Of a stretch of 64,000 nt of DNA, positions 34,631-47,158 are shown piece by piece. The notes under the pieces are model-generated. The model was not told where the DNA came from, made no database searches, and worked only from the letters and a program-made list of their open reading frames with translations. Origin of the DNA: Nemopilema nomurai (taxonomy: Eukaryota > Cnidaria > Scyphozoa > Rhizostomeae > Rhizostomatidae). Where the stretch lies: NCBI GenBank assembly GCA_003864495.1, contig ML133471.1:2850257-2914256 (forward strand). Direction: 5' to 3'. Position 1 is the stretch's first letter, and every line of letters begins with the position of its first letter. The position numbers were made by a program, and so were the translations under genes.

Positions 34631-37203
34631 GGTTGTGTGGGCCCTGTGTTGGATAGGACCGAGCGATAACTGTGGATGCGTGCCAATTTTCGTCGTTTCA
34701 GCTGGAGTTTTGGCATTCTCGCTGTATATGTTTGGTCTATTTGGTATTTTGGTATATCTAGCCAACTGTATTACGCTGATGTGTGTTTGGCTTTAGAGCT
34801 GAAGTATTTACACAAACACCTTTCATAGTGAGTCTGGTACCCAGGGTACCTGATACCCCTATTCGCTAAATCCCCTTTCCGTGTTTTCGTGATAGCCGTT
34901 CCTGTTGCAACTGCTCGTGGTGTTGTTTTGTATCAAGTTCTGAACATTCTGAAGGCCAAACAACAATGCGTTGAATGCCTTTTTCGCCAGTCCGAAGGGT
35001 GTGGTCGAAAATTTGTTTGATTTGGACTTTTCGCCTGGGAGTATGTCGAAATTCGAACAGAAAAAGTGCCCGAGATAATATTTGTATGTTGTTGTGGCAC
35101 CTTTGATTCGCAGAAGGACCACTTAGCAACTAAACAGTTTAATGCTGATTGCTTAGTGGATCTTCTTCATCAAAATGTCTCTGACATGTTTTTGACACAA
35201 TAATCGGCAGCCTTCCCTGTGATTTCCTACAATTTGTATCACAAATTGCTCGACTGCTACCTGCTGTAACTTTTGAAAATGAATTACAGTGCCGATTTCC
35301 CCTAGCCTATTCCCCTCTCCCTTGCCGATTCCCCCTCATTGACGCCCGCTGGTTCAAGACCACTGTGTTCTTATTTGTTTGCCTCGCCTCTTAAAACCAC
35401 GACTTTTGTGCAAAGAAATGCTTTCGAATCAATGGACTCCGCACCACACCCAACTGCATTTCAACCTTGGGCAGATGTTCGCCTTTTCCTTTCTCATTAC
35501 TTATTCAGAAATATGTACTACAGCAAGTAAAGTTCTTTCTCTACGACTGGCCTATGGTTTTGGTGATCTGTTCTACCTGCGACTTCGATTGTGCTATCGG
35601 AAAAATTTTGTGTCTCATCTTCAAATTTCGTTGAGGTAAACCGAAGGGCGTAACTTTTTATGACTTGATGCAGTTATGGCTAATGGATATTTTAGATTGG
35701 AGTTAAACAACGGGCTAGAGATCCGTTTCTAATTTCGGTTGATTTCATCGGGATCATTTCTTTAAAAACCTACTTTATTGTTCAACTTTCTATACCTGGT
35801 TTAGCAATCAAGTTCTATTATACCAAAGACGGCTGTAATTAATTTGCTTGCCAACAAAAGTTAGCTTTGTATTTACCAGTGAACACTACTGCCTATTGCT
35901 CATGCAAATTGTTTCTTGGTATTTAAAAGGAGATAACACCTTGATCATACTTTGTAATATTCGTGTTTTTTTCATTCTTGTTTTTCATTTCTCATTTCAT
36001 AATACAGAGAAGTCGATACCTCTTGTTCTTCGTAAATGTTAATGGTGTTTATAGAAATTATCCTCCTTTCATTTTCGTTTAGAACTTTTAAGCTCATTAT
36101 ATATTACCTTAATCCATTCTTGAAATGCAACTTTTCGAGGAACCTTAATTTCATGTCAAGCTAGTTACGCAATTCATCGGTAACTGAGCGTAGTATCGAA
36201 GAAGAATTATATCAAATTATGTTAGAGACATAATTATTTAGACACAGAATCACACATCAGACACAGAAGATACAGAAATGGTCTTCATGAAGAGACACAT
36301 AAAAATAATGGGCACATATCTTTAGAATTCTCTCCTCTATGTTCAAAATGTTTTTACTAGACCTCTCGACTTTTTATCGTGGAGTGGATCGCATTCTTAT
36401 AGGCACCTGCTCTATCAATTTGTTAGTGCCACTTTGTAGTTGGCTGTGATGTTAATCATCCGAACCAACATCATCCTAATCAACATGCCCCCCTCCCCTA
36501 TTTCAAAAGTCTCTCTCTAGTGTGACTCGGCAACGACGTATTGTCTTTCGCAGCTTTTCTTGCAAGCGTCCCAGTCTCACCAGTTACTTACTATTCGTCA
36601 ACAACACAGGTCACGTGGGCTGGATCAATTCCTATTGATTGTCTACTATTCTAGAGTGAAGTTTGGCAAAGCTCTAGGAAGCATATCTAAACATCTAGTA
36701 CCTATCACATATTTCGAATGTTCAAACTTTACCTAGAAAGTCGCGTGTTTTTTAAATTAATTGTTGGAAAAGGGTACATAGTACTAAATGATTTCAATTT
36801 TAGCTAAGTGACAGCAGTATTTTGAATTTCCCATGTGAAAGTAGTCACATGCTGAGCATATGGACAAGTGATTTCAGTGTCGCCGATAAAAAGTAATGAT
36901 TGAGATATTGAATTCGAAAGCTGCACGAGTCTGACGAGAACTGCGGTGGCGCTGTGTAGCCGTTCACGTTAAATAGCTGCACTCTTTGAAAGCGGATGAG
37001 AGCCACACAAGATTAAGTCGACTGGTTCTCCACTGTTTTAAGCCCCATACTTTTGTTAGTATGGATATGCAATTAAAGATGAAGCTTTTCTTTCAATTCT
37101 TTATTGGAACATAGTATTTGTAGTAGAAAACTTCACGTTTGCGAGAAACTGCAGAGGTATGATTTTAGCATGGTTAAGTAGAAAACTCCAAATCAGGTTA
37201 AAA
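34631..37203. other. Non-coding stretch, nothing assignable
   Basis: Contains a 15-base palindrome GGTACCCAGGGTACC at 34836-34850. No gene, RNA or transposon signature recognised. Confidence 0.4.
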
Positions 37204-37330
37204 TGACCTAGCTTGCCTAGTTATGTGGCCAGTTTATGTTTTCACGCGATTGGGCTTTTCTAGAAGATTCTTCCCCATGGCCGAATCACGAGTTTGCTGC
37301 GCTCTTTCTACGGGGCATTTATTTTTGGCT
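37204..37330 (+). repeat. Dispersed repeat, copy 1
   Basis: Resembles 41171-41290 in the same orientation. Both begin gacctagcttgcc, pass through tatgttttnncgc and a ttctctanaagat-like block, and reach gccgaatcnc at similar spacing. Identity by eye is roughly 70-75 percent with gaps. Unclassified. Confidence 0.5.
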
Positions 37331-40300
37331 GTTATGGAAAACCATTGGCTGTCAAAAAATGTTGTAGCCGAAGGTGAAGATTGGTTGAATTTTGGCTGTA
37401 GAATCAGAAACAAAAGAAAAGAAGAAACATCTAGTATTTGCATGCTAACGACCGTTCTATCTTCAATTCACCATCTACCTTTTGGGAAATAACCTTTTAA
37501 CAAATAACCTTTTGGGAAAATGGCTTTGAAATTCCAACTGAAAACGCCACAGGAGATGGAAGTTAAAATATTTCCATATTGAAAAAATTACGATTTCCAG
37601 TGTCCAAAATATGATATAACATTAAGTGGCTTCAAAATTTGAAAATTAATGCAGGCTTACATTCAAAATGTAAAACTAATTCATTAAGTAGAAATTTTCA
37701 AGTATTTCACAAAAGGGACCATGTTTTTATTTAATCACACCAATCACACTAAATCACTGCATAGATTGTGTTGGAAATTGGCTGTTTTGAAGGTGCTTGG
37801 GCCGAATTTGGCCAATGGTTGCTAAACAACGTTGAGGCTTCTTTGTGCCATCAGCTCATAGGCCATCCCAGTAGTCACGTGTACAAGTTTTTAGCCAATC
37901 TCAGACTTGATTGATAGAATATAATGCAATCGCCAAGTTTATAGCAAGAAACACATCTCGCAGTTTATCAGGGCAAACGATTGAATATTTGCTCGGAGTT
38001 GGTGGAATATAATTCTATTTACCAAGCTTGTGGCTGTCATGAGAGGATGTTGGCCCATTGTGCTTTTGTCTAACACTGTTAGCACCTGATGTCCGCTTGA
38101 ACTGCCGCCCAGACATGATCGCGTAAAGTTAAAAGTGCGATTCCTTTCTGTAAACATGTGTAAACTACAATACACTCTGTACTGGATTACGGAGGAAAAA
38201 CCCAAGGTAAACAATTTTTAAAGGCAGGTAAATTGTGCAACGCCCTCGTTTTTAAGCAAGCCTGCTATGATGATATCAGGCGGTCACAAGGAAGGTAATG
38301 CAATGATTCTACTTGTCTTAAATTATGTATGATGGTAAACAGCTCTTTTTGCTCTTCATCTGAAGTAAATTCAAGTACATTCGTTCATGATATTAAAACA
38401 ACCTTTCTAGAGAACAGTTTTAAAACTGCTGCGCAAAAAAAACGGACTGAGTTAATGACGTTATAATAACAAAGTAATCGCTTTACATTGTAATGGCGAT
38501 GATTATTGTTTTCTCGTTGGAACTGACAGGATTCTGGGAGATCCATGGTATGAGACTTCTTCCATCTCTTCAGGTGACCTTTTGATAAATGTGAACTTTT
38601 TCTCCTTCGCCAAGCAAAAATTTAAATGGTCGAGAAGTCGCGCCTTTTGTTAATGAAGCACTAAAGAGGTTTCACCAAAACATTCAAAGGTAATAGATTG
38701 TCGTTCATTCTGAAATGATGCACCCGCAGGAATATATAAAAAGGTTGTTTCTTTACTATGTAGATAACATTTTTTTCGGTCTCTCGTCTTATCCCGATAT
38801 TTTGTTGTGCATTAGGCTTATTTTTTCACAGTTTTTGCACAAAAACTATTTCTTTGCAAGTCTTTTTAATCTATGGAGTAGCTTTCCGATTGTGCAAGAA
38901 ACTTCTTTGAATCCTGCCAATTTCGTTATTTCAAGTAGAAAATAAGGAATTAATCTTTGATATCGCAAATATTTTTAGGTATTCAGGGTCTTCAATCATT
39001 CATAGCCCATTCATAGTATGCCGACACAAAAATCAATTTCTTAACCAGAAATGAAAGTCGCTATACCTTCGAATTCTTGATTGTAGCTTCTTGCCAGATA
39101 TCACTTAATAGTATATAATAATAGTATAATCACAGATATCACTATTCACTTAATAGTATTCACATTATTTTCATGTAAAATTTTAGGATGCTTGGAGCCA
39201 AGATTTTTTCGGCACAAGGTGTTTAATCGCGACAAAAGCAAGGAATTCTTGCACTGTTGTTTCTATCTGGGCTTAATACACTTTTTTCTCTTTTAAGTTA
39301 TACAAACATAGAGTCTTTATCACGCCAGCAATTCAAAATCAATCATTTATGAGAGCTTACGGCTTTTCTTTGTAGATCATTTTTAAACTCTAACCTTTTT
39401 GTTCATACTGCAGGTACTTTTAATTTATCTTGACACCCTTATTCTACTGCAGCTAGACAATCTGTATCAACCCGATGCGGAAATCACTTCAATTATTACA
39501 CAACTATTAACTGTTTAATTGCAGAAATTATGACCATTTACAAAGGATTGCTCCTCATTTTATTTTGGATTTGTCGTGCTTGCGAATTTTTAGGGCCTAA
39601 CAATAACGCGTGTGAATCAAGCGACTGTTGAATCGGCAAAAAGTGCACTGTCATCCAGAATTTCTATTTCTAATAAGTTTAATAAAAGCTCGCGCACTTG
39701 CTGTTATAATGATGTACGGCTAATAATGAACTACCTGAATTTCAGAGCACGTCACTGAAAGCTTTTTGAAATTGTGAATAATATTTCTTTTTAAACGGAC
39801 TCCTTTATGAAGATTTTTTCGCGCTGAATCTTTGTAGATGAGCATCAGAAATTTTGAGGCACACGTGCTCTTTATACTCTAGTAATGCAAGGTTGTCTCG
39901 GAGTTTCTTTTTCTCAATCTTTCTTGCACTTTAAACTTTTTGATGAATTTTCTTTTGGCTATCTTTTAGGTGGAGTCTTCTTGATAAACCTATCTCTCAT
40001 TTTGCCGTTTCTCTTTTTCCGAAGCATTTTTGTTTATGAACTGATAGTTGAATTATTTTCGTCACCCGAAAATTGTAGGTTATCGTATGGATCATAAGAA
40101 ACGACCATGATCCAACTTGGGCAACGTTTCCTGTTGTGACACAAGTTTACTATTCAAATTTGACTGTAAGCAAGGATTAAGGCTGTGCTAGCAGCTTTAA
40201 CTTTCAAGCCTTCTAGATTTTGGTGGCTATAAAGTCCACTTTATTCGTAAATTTGTACTTAACACGACTTAGTAGTTGCAGGAATGTGTGTATTTGGCAT

Positions 40301-41170
40301 TGACGGGTTTGTTGTTCCATTGTTGCTCAAATTATTTTATTCCCAAGGGCTTTCCTTCTTGCAAACATAAGCACTATTTTGTGGGTCAGGCTCGTCAATA
40401 CACCAATTGCGTTGTACTGATCAGGTCTTTGTTGGTGTTGGAATTTTAAAAATCCTTGTGAGCATCCTTTAAAGAGTGTTTTGCCTTGTTTAATCTAGCT
40501 ATCTAATTTAACATGGTTAACTTATCATTTGCCTACCTGTACTGCAAACACTTTTATGAGAGGCAGAGAATTGGGATCTGCGTTCAATGCCTCAAAGTTG
40601 TAAAAAATATAATGCTGAATGTTTTCTAATGTTTCCTTAGACTGTCAGGATATGGTGATTCCGGACACTATGAGCCTCTGGCGACTTACTTCAAGGTTGT
40701 CTGGTAGACGGCTTAAAAGGCAGCATGTTTCTGAGACATCACACCCTTCCGTATATCTAGAATATTAACCAATTCAAGTCTAGCGCCTTATTGCCTTGTT
40801 CATCAAAGGGAATAGGCATGATTGAAAATGGCTAGTGCGCAGTTGTCTGTGTCATCTAAAGATATCACAATTGCTAGAAAAAGCGGAACTATTTTTCGCA
40901 TACTTAAAAGTACTTTTTTCGTCCGACACTCCTCAGTGTATGCAAACGTCGGAAGATAACCAAAGACTGACCGAATAAATAGCCAGATGCGGATCGAAAA
41001 CACTAGAGGGTGATAAGCAGAGCGCGTGATTGGTTATAATTGACCAATCTGCGTTACTTAACACCTCACTTTAGAAGAGCCCAAGGGAAAAGACGAACTC
41101 TTTCTGTCTACAAAGAATGGGATTTTCCATTGAAATATAGACAGACTCCAAAACACCTAGGTGAAAGGAC
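37331..41170. other. Non-coding stretch, nothing assignable
   Basis: A short internal repeat of taaccttttgggaaa occurs near 37485-37520. No supported exon, RNA gene or larger repeat was found. Confidence 0.4.
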
Positions 41171-41290
41171 GACCTAGCTTGCCCAATTATACGAAAATTG
41201 TCGTCCCTGTATGTTTTGGCGCAATCAGGATTCTCTAAAAGATGTTGTCCTATAGCCGAATCGCAATTAATTTGGGCATTGCGTCTTTTA
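41171..41290 (+). repeat. Dispersed repeat, copy 2
   Basis: Diverged partner of 37204-37330. About 4 kb apart and in the same orientation, so either an old local duplication or two insertions of one interspersed family. Confidence 0.5.
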
Positions 41291-42706
41291 CAATTTCGAC
41301 GCGGCTGCTCTCTTTCTGCAGACGTCTAAAGATATCAGTGAATCAAATCAAGGCTCTGCTCCTCCGGATGTCTCATCACGTGATCAGTTTCACAGCAGCC
41401 ATCTCGACTAAAATGGCAGAAAGTGATTAGTTTTTGCTACAAGCTAAGGAATCTCTAGAATGTAAATGTTCTGGTAAATGATACGATATTTTTGTTGGAT
41501 AAGGAAAACTGTATAGTGAATTTTAAGAATCAAATGTAGGATGGGCTTTCAAACATCGAGAGAGACCGTCAAATGGCCTGTACGAAAGCTAGGCCATTTG
41601 TATCGGTGCTGAAAAGGACAGGGATATCGCTGTGAAGGCACAGAGACTAGGAAGGAGGAAACCCGTTCTGTTTTCACAGCTATATTATCAACAAGGAAAA
41701 GCAAGCATTGCGAAATGGTAATCGTGTCAAAGTTTTGCAACGGAAGACAACGACGCGCCATCTTTCTTCTCAAACGTATAATCTGTAGAATTTGAGCGCT
41801 CGTGCGTGTTGACTTTAGCTGCAATCTATTTCTGTAGCGTTCTTCTTATTTGTGCCTCTTCCCTTTAAAGGGAAGACAATATGATTGATAGTATTGAAAT
41901 TGTTGATCGATTGTCAGAGTGCGTTTTCGTTCTACCCCACTACCATGCACTGAAGACTATCAGAAAGTGCCCCAAGTGTACGAGAGAACGTTCTTTCGTT
42001 AGATAGAGCATTCAGTGAATTGATAGAAAGGTGGGAAACTGTTGTGCAATTAGATATGTTTTAACTTTGCTAGCTGTTTACTGTTCTTATATAAACTATT
42101 TTCATTGTTTGTGCCGCCCGTTTGTCGACGTTTTCGATTCTTTCCCAACACAAGACCCACGTCGGTACTTTGAACATCAATCACAATTATCAGTTCAATA
42201 GAGGCTTAAAACAAATCTTTTCCCTGCATCTCTACTGAGAGCAATGGTTTTGCAGCCCCGTGAAAGGAAACACGTGCGTGAACTATTGGTTTGAGCTTCG
42301 TATGAGCAGGCATCGTTTTATGTCAGTAGCCTTGTCCCATGCGAATCAAGAGGCATTCCCATTTGGACCTTTGAAAGAATGTCTCTGTATAGTACTTTTT
42401 ACCATGGCGGAGAGGTTGAAAAATAATCAGCCCTGCGCTTATGTATTACCTTAAAAGTGGCGCATTCCTTGAATCAACCGCCATATTTTCCAACCACCTA
42501 AAGGACACTGTTAATGAGATTTTTATTGTTAAGAACTGGATTTTTATTTGCACTAAACAGGCAGACACTGTCTTTTTCTTATGTGTACAAGGAGTATTGT
42601 TGGCTTTGCAATTTTCGTAAAGCAGTTTCTACTCCTGTGACTGCGTCTTTCGTGCTGCACGAAGCGGAATCCTTTAAAATTCAAGATGTGTAAGCAGCTA
42701 AACGAG

Positions 42707-42711
<5 letters not shown>

Positions 42712-42747
<36 letters not shown>

Positions 42748-42752
42748 TCTCT
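42712..42752 (+). repeat. (CT)n microsatellite
   Basis: Nearly perfect CT dinucleotides for about 30 bases, followed by tttctctttctc. Confidence 0.95.
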
Positions 42753-44034
42753 ATTCTCGACTGAGCAAATGCACATTTGAGCATGCGTAAGACTCAACTT
42801 CCTTTTCGCTGCGAGTGCGCGACCATTCATTCGCCCATTCGCCAGGTCGCGCGACTAGTGCGAATCAAGTGGAAACCGGCCTTAACTCTAATCTTGGTTG
42901 CCTTTTCACTTCAGAAGTAGCCAAGTATACACAAATTATGTCATAATGAATTTTTAGGGCCTCAACGATTACAAAAAGTCAACATTGGATTTATAAATGC
43001 AAAATTCGACGAACCAATTATTTCATGTTGGCGGAAAATCCAATACGACAATTCCTGATTAGCTAAGCTTTTTCATTCCTTTTCATGGGTACATTAGGGT
43101 GCTATTTCATTCACCATCTTCTGCTACAGACTTCATTGACCAGCAGGTTGTAAACACAAATGTTTTCATTTCTTCTTTGGCTTGAACACGACCCTACGTT
43201 TTCTCGTCTTGATATTTATGCTGCTTCCCTCTTTGGCTTACTTTCATTTTTTAATTTCTATTATCTTTACTTGTTATCAATTTTTCTGCAAATAAATATA
43301 TGTTTTTCTTATTGCATGTACTTAAAGATCAAAGGTGCAAAAATTTGTCCCTACGTTTTGCATCAAACATAGTTTTGAAAAGGAATTGAGTGAGTTCCAT
43401 CAAGGGTCTCTTCAATCAAAAAGCAGAGTAGGGATGAGCTGCTTCAGTTCAGCTATAAAATACAATAGCAGCAACAGCAGAGAGGTAGCAGAGAGAAGGC
43501 AAAGTTGTTATGGCTGTCCTTTCTCTGAAAGCTATATGCAAAAGTTAGGCTTTCGAAAAGATGTTTATGGACTGTGTTGAGAGTATGCAGGATTGTGTCT
43601 ACCATAGCCATTCCTGATATTTCCACCATATTAATGATGCTGTTTTCCAATACTGGAAATATATTCTCGGTTACAGGGGTGTTTATCTAAAAATTAAGGC
43701 CTTTTTGTCGCTCAAACCTTACCTGAGCAAAGATGTCCCAAAATAAAGTGTTTGAAATACATTTTTCATTGTCTAGAATGCTCTGATATCACCATTTCTT
43801 TTATGTGGAATGTTTGTTGGAGGATAATTGAGGTTTTATTTGGAAAGTAAACGGCTACTCTGTTGAAAACATTGTTATTTAGTTCACTTTTAAAAAAGGT
43901 TCCTGCTCGTCTTTGTTATTTTTGAATGAAAGTGATGTTTTGTAAACACTGCCTTATCCACACTTATAATGAACTTTCTTCTAGGTAATCCGAGATCAAT
44001 CTTGGTTCGACAGTAATGAAACGTAGAAGTGGCG

Positions 44035-44190
44035 ATGGAGGACAGCGACATTGCGAACTTCCTCCTGCTTGGTATAATTGTCATCTTCATAGTTCTAAGT
44101 TTATTGGCACACTGTTTAGTGGTAAAGCGTGCTCGCCGTAAAAAAGAGCGCCAGATTGAAGGGGAAATTACAAGCCAAGAGATAACTTGA
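44035..44190 (+). CDS. Candidate 51-aa single-pass membrane micropeptide
   Basis: Short ATG-to-TGA frame in a plausible context: the start has G at -3 and G at +4 (gcgATGg). The peptide begins MEDSDIANF, has one uninterrupted hydrophobic segment at residues 9-30 (mostly L, I, V, F with one H and one C), then a basic tail KRARRKKER at 31-39 and a polar end finishing SQEIT. Acidic N-terminus, one helix and basic C-terminal flank suit one membrane span with the tail in the cytosol under the positive-inside rule. A pyrimidine-rich splice acceptor-like ttcttctag lies at about 43977-43985, so a 5' UTR exon boundary is possible. No family is recognised. The minus-strand frame over the same bases (43890-44252) looks like a shadow. 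Chance is possible at this length, but the residue layout is unusually orderly. Confidence 0.4.
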   Translation: MEDSDIANFLLLGIIVIFIVLSLLAHCLVVKRARRKKERQIEGEITSQEIT

Positions 44191-47158
44191 CATATCGGAA
44201 AGGCACGGAATTGGTCAATATTTCTCTTATTGCCGTAACTCGTGTGTTTCATGAAAAGAAAAGCAGCTAAGAGTTGCTAGTGAATCTTCGGCGATGATCA
44301 ACTACAAAGTTTCAAGTGCAAGAGGCTGGCCAAAGATGGTAGACTTCAATGAATTCTTTGTATTTTAGAGTTTATAAGTAAGGGCTCAATGTGACAGATG
44401 GACAGCTTTTTATTCAATGATCATTTACACGGCCGTGTACTTTTGACAGCGTTTGTCGCTTCATTGCGATTAGCATTTAATTTTACTAATTGGGGACAGG
44501 ATGCTAGTGGAGTTCACTTACCAGAAAAATGTACGTCTTCAAGATGGCTCTAAGGCGCTTAGGGATCACTTGCCTAGTTCTGACTCAATGCCTTTGTTAA
44601 ATACATTTACATTTGCTAATTACTTTTCTGGATGCATTTAACAATTGGGACAGATTTAGTAACCAAAGAGGGAATATGCCTCTTTGCTCCTCTACATAGA
44701 CATGCGGTTTCACTTAATGTCCATTGCTTTAGTAAATCAAGCCATCATTTCATCAGAGTGAAATTCATCATTTCATCAATTCATCAAATCATCATCTCAG
44801 TCAAAGACTGTTGCCGATGGAATTCGAGTTTTTTCGATGCTTAATCATTTTCCTTACAGACTAAGGACTCGAATTTGCGACAAATTTGTAATTAAAAGTG
44901 AAGTTGAGTAGTTGAGAGAACATTTTAAGCTTGAAGTAAATATGAAAACATCGTTCTGTAAAAGGAGCCTTTTGGTGTTTACACATGAACTGGGTTTTTC
45001 ATTTATGGAAAAATAAGTTTTGTTAAGATAGGATTTTGTATTATAACTTAAAATAATTATTTTGAAATTTTTTCTAATTTCGCACAAAACTTAACGAACG
45101 AAATTTTTTAGTCAGTTGAAAAATAAAAAGCCAAATTAACATTCTTATTTTTTGCATTTCACATCTCCATTACTTTTAATCTTATTAAATTTTGACCCTT
45201 TTGAAGCCTCTGACGATTCGCCAGTTCTCAAGAATTTTATGACAACTGGACAAGAAGCGGAGTTAATAAAACTGCGATGTTTCGCTGCTAAACGTTTGAC
45301 CTATGTTGGCGAATGACGAAGATTTCGTAAATACGTGTACTTGAAGAATTCCAATAGTCAATATTCAAATAATTTTAAATGAGATACAACTACCAGGGGT
45401 CTACTAGCTTGATCAGGTGACTTTATAATAAGATCCAAATCTGTGCAGAGATCCATAGCGATTAAGCGAACAAGAAGTGATGAAATATTTGTGCGAGATT
45501 GCTCACGGCTACCCAAGTAAAATGAAAATAACAGCGAGAACTCGTGTTTCATAGACCGGTTCGTTTTGCTTGAATTCTGAATACCTAACACAAAGCACTA
45601 AAAACAGTTTTGATATCAAGCGGCTTACTACAAACTTCCAAAGGTGCTCCTTTTTGCAGTGTGAAAGCACATTTGTAAATTGTGAAAATGTTTGATATAT
45701 GTAAATGTTATTGTGTAAAGGGAATTCATTTGTATCTATTGGCTTCAATTTGCACTAAAACAACTTAAATATCATTTTGTTTATAATTTCTATAGTGATG
45801 TATATATTTACTCGAAGCTTAGCTCTGCGATGTGCGGTATATGTTTATAAATAAGGTATCAAAGCAATTTTTCAAACAAAATATTTCTACCTAGATAGAA
45901 TTGTTCCTTGAATAGGTCTTTAGATTTCAATTCTACCAAATCGTCTACCGCTCATTCCTCGTTCAATATAAAGTGCAGTGCATTTTCGATTATCTTTTCT
46001 AATAGCAAAATACTTTGTACTACAATATTTGCTTCAGCGTCTTGCCAGAACGTACGGCTACAAAGAATAGGAAACTGTGATGAACGGTCGGAGTAGGCAA
46101 GGCTGCTAAGAATTGCCCGCAGACACCAACAACGACCTTCGCCCTCAGCTCTTCCCGAGATGGTTCCAACTGAGGTGGCTCTTCTGTTGTCGCTATGCTG
46201 CGGTGGGAACATTAAGCAAAGGCAATTAAACAGTACTAGATTCTCGTTATTGTTACCCTTCTCGTTAGCATTGTTAGCGATCTCGAGTTGGATATGAGAC
46301 AAATCCTACAACAAAAGACCTGAACACAAGGCAAATTATTTGTTTGTAGTAACGGAAGTTGAAGATGAGTTGATATGAAGCTGGAGCGCATAAGAACGAA
46401 GATATATTGAATTGCTTAGCAGTGTTGTAAAAAATATACTTGGTAAAAACGACTTGTGCCATACTTCAGCACCGCTTCTGCAATGGAAAACATTTATAAT
46501 CATTATTGCATTTTAATAGCGTTCTTTCTTAAATAATCTTGAACAAATTGGTAGTGAAAATCGTGGAACTTATTAAGTAACTCTTAGTTTGGATCCCGAG
46601 AATGCTCAAAAAGAATTGCAAAAATTAACCAGACTCATTTGTCAAAGGTCATAGATGATTCCCAAAATTGAAGAAATTAAAATTGAAAAGGATATGAAAA
46701 ATTCATGAGTAGGAGGAGTAGAGCTTATGTAGTTGCCAAGGAAATGATCAACACTCCTATCGTTAGCTTTCAAAATACATTTCTACTATGTATCTATCTG
46801 TAACGTATCTTACTAGCTTATGTATTGCTGAACAAATGTTCTTTAGATTTTGTGGACGATTAGTAGCAATACACTTTTTATCTAGGCATCTGATAGAGAG
46901 GTATACGTGTATCTCAACCGCTTCCCAGCTTAAAAAGTCTGTTGTAATAAATATGCATCTTGTCATCGATATTGGGCACAATGTAAACTCTATTTGGCGA
47001 AATTAGCTGCAATGGAAAGTGCCACTGATAGTGTGGTGAATCAGTGCATTGGTTCGATGATCTGCAAGATTCAACCAAGAAACTTTCCAGCAGGGTTTGA
47101 CTTAAATCTTTGATATTATCAATTTCAGTAGAGCTGACCCAGTGCATCTCCATACCTA
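44191..47158. other. Non-coding stretch with unassigned frames
   Basis: The longest frame is 45952-46302 on the minus strand (116 codons), without a recognised domain. A CATCAT-rich simple stretch lies near 44740-44800. No RNA gene or transposon recognised. Confidence 0.35.

Noticed and set aside
43890..44252. 120-codon minus-strand frame
   Set aside because: It is antisense to the better-structured micropeptide candidate and shows no domain.
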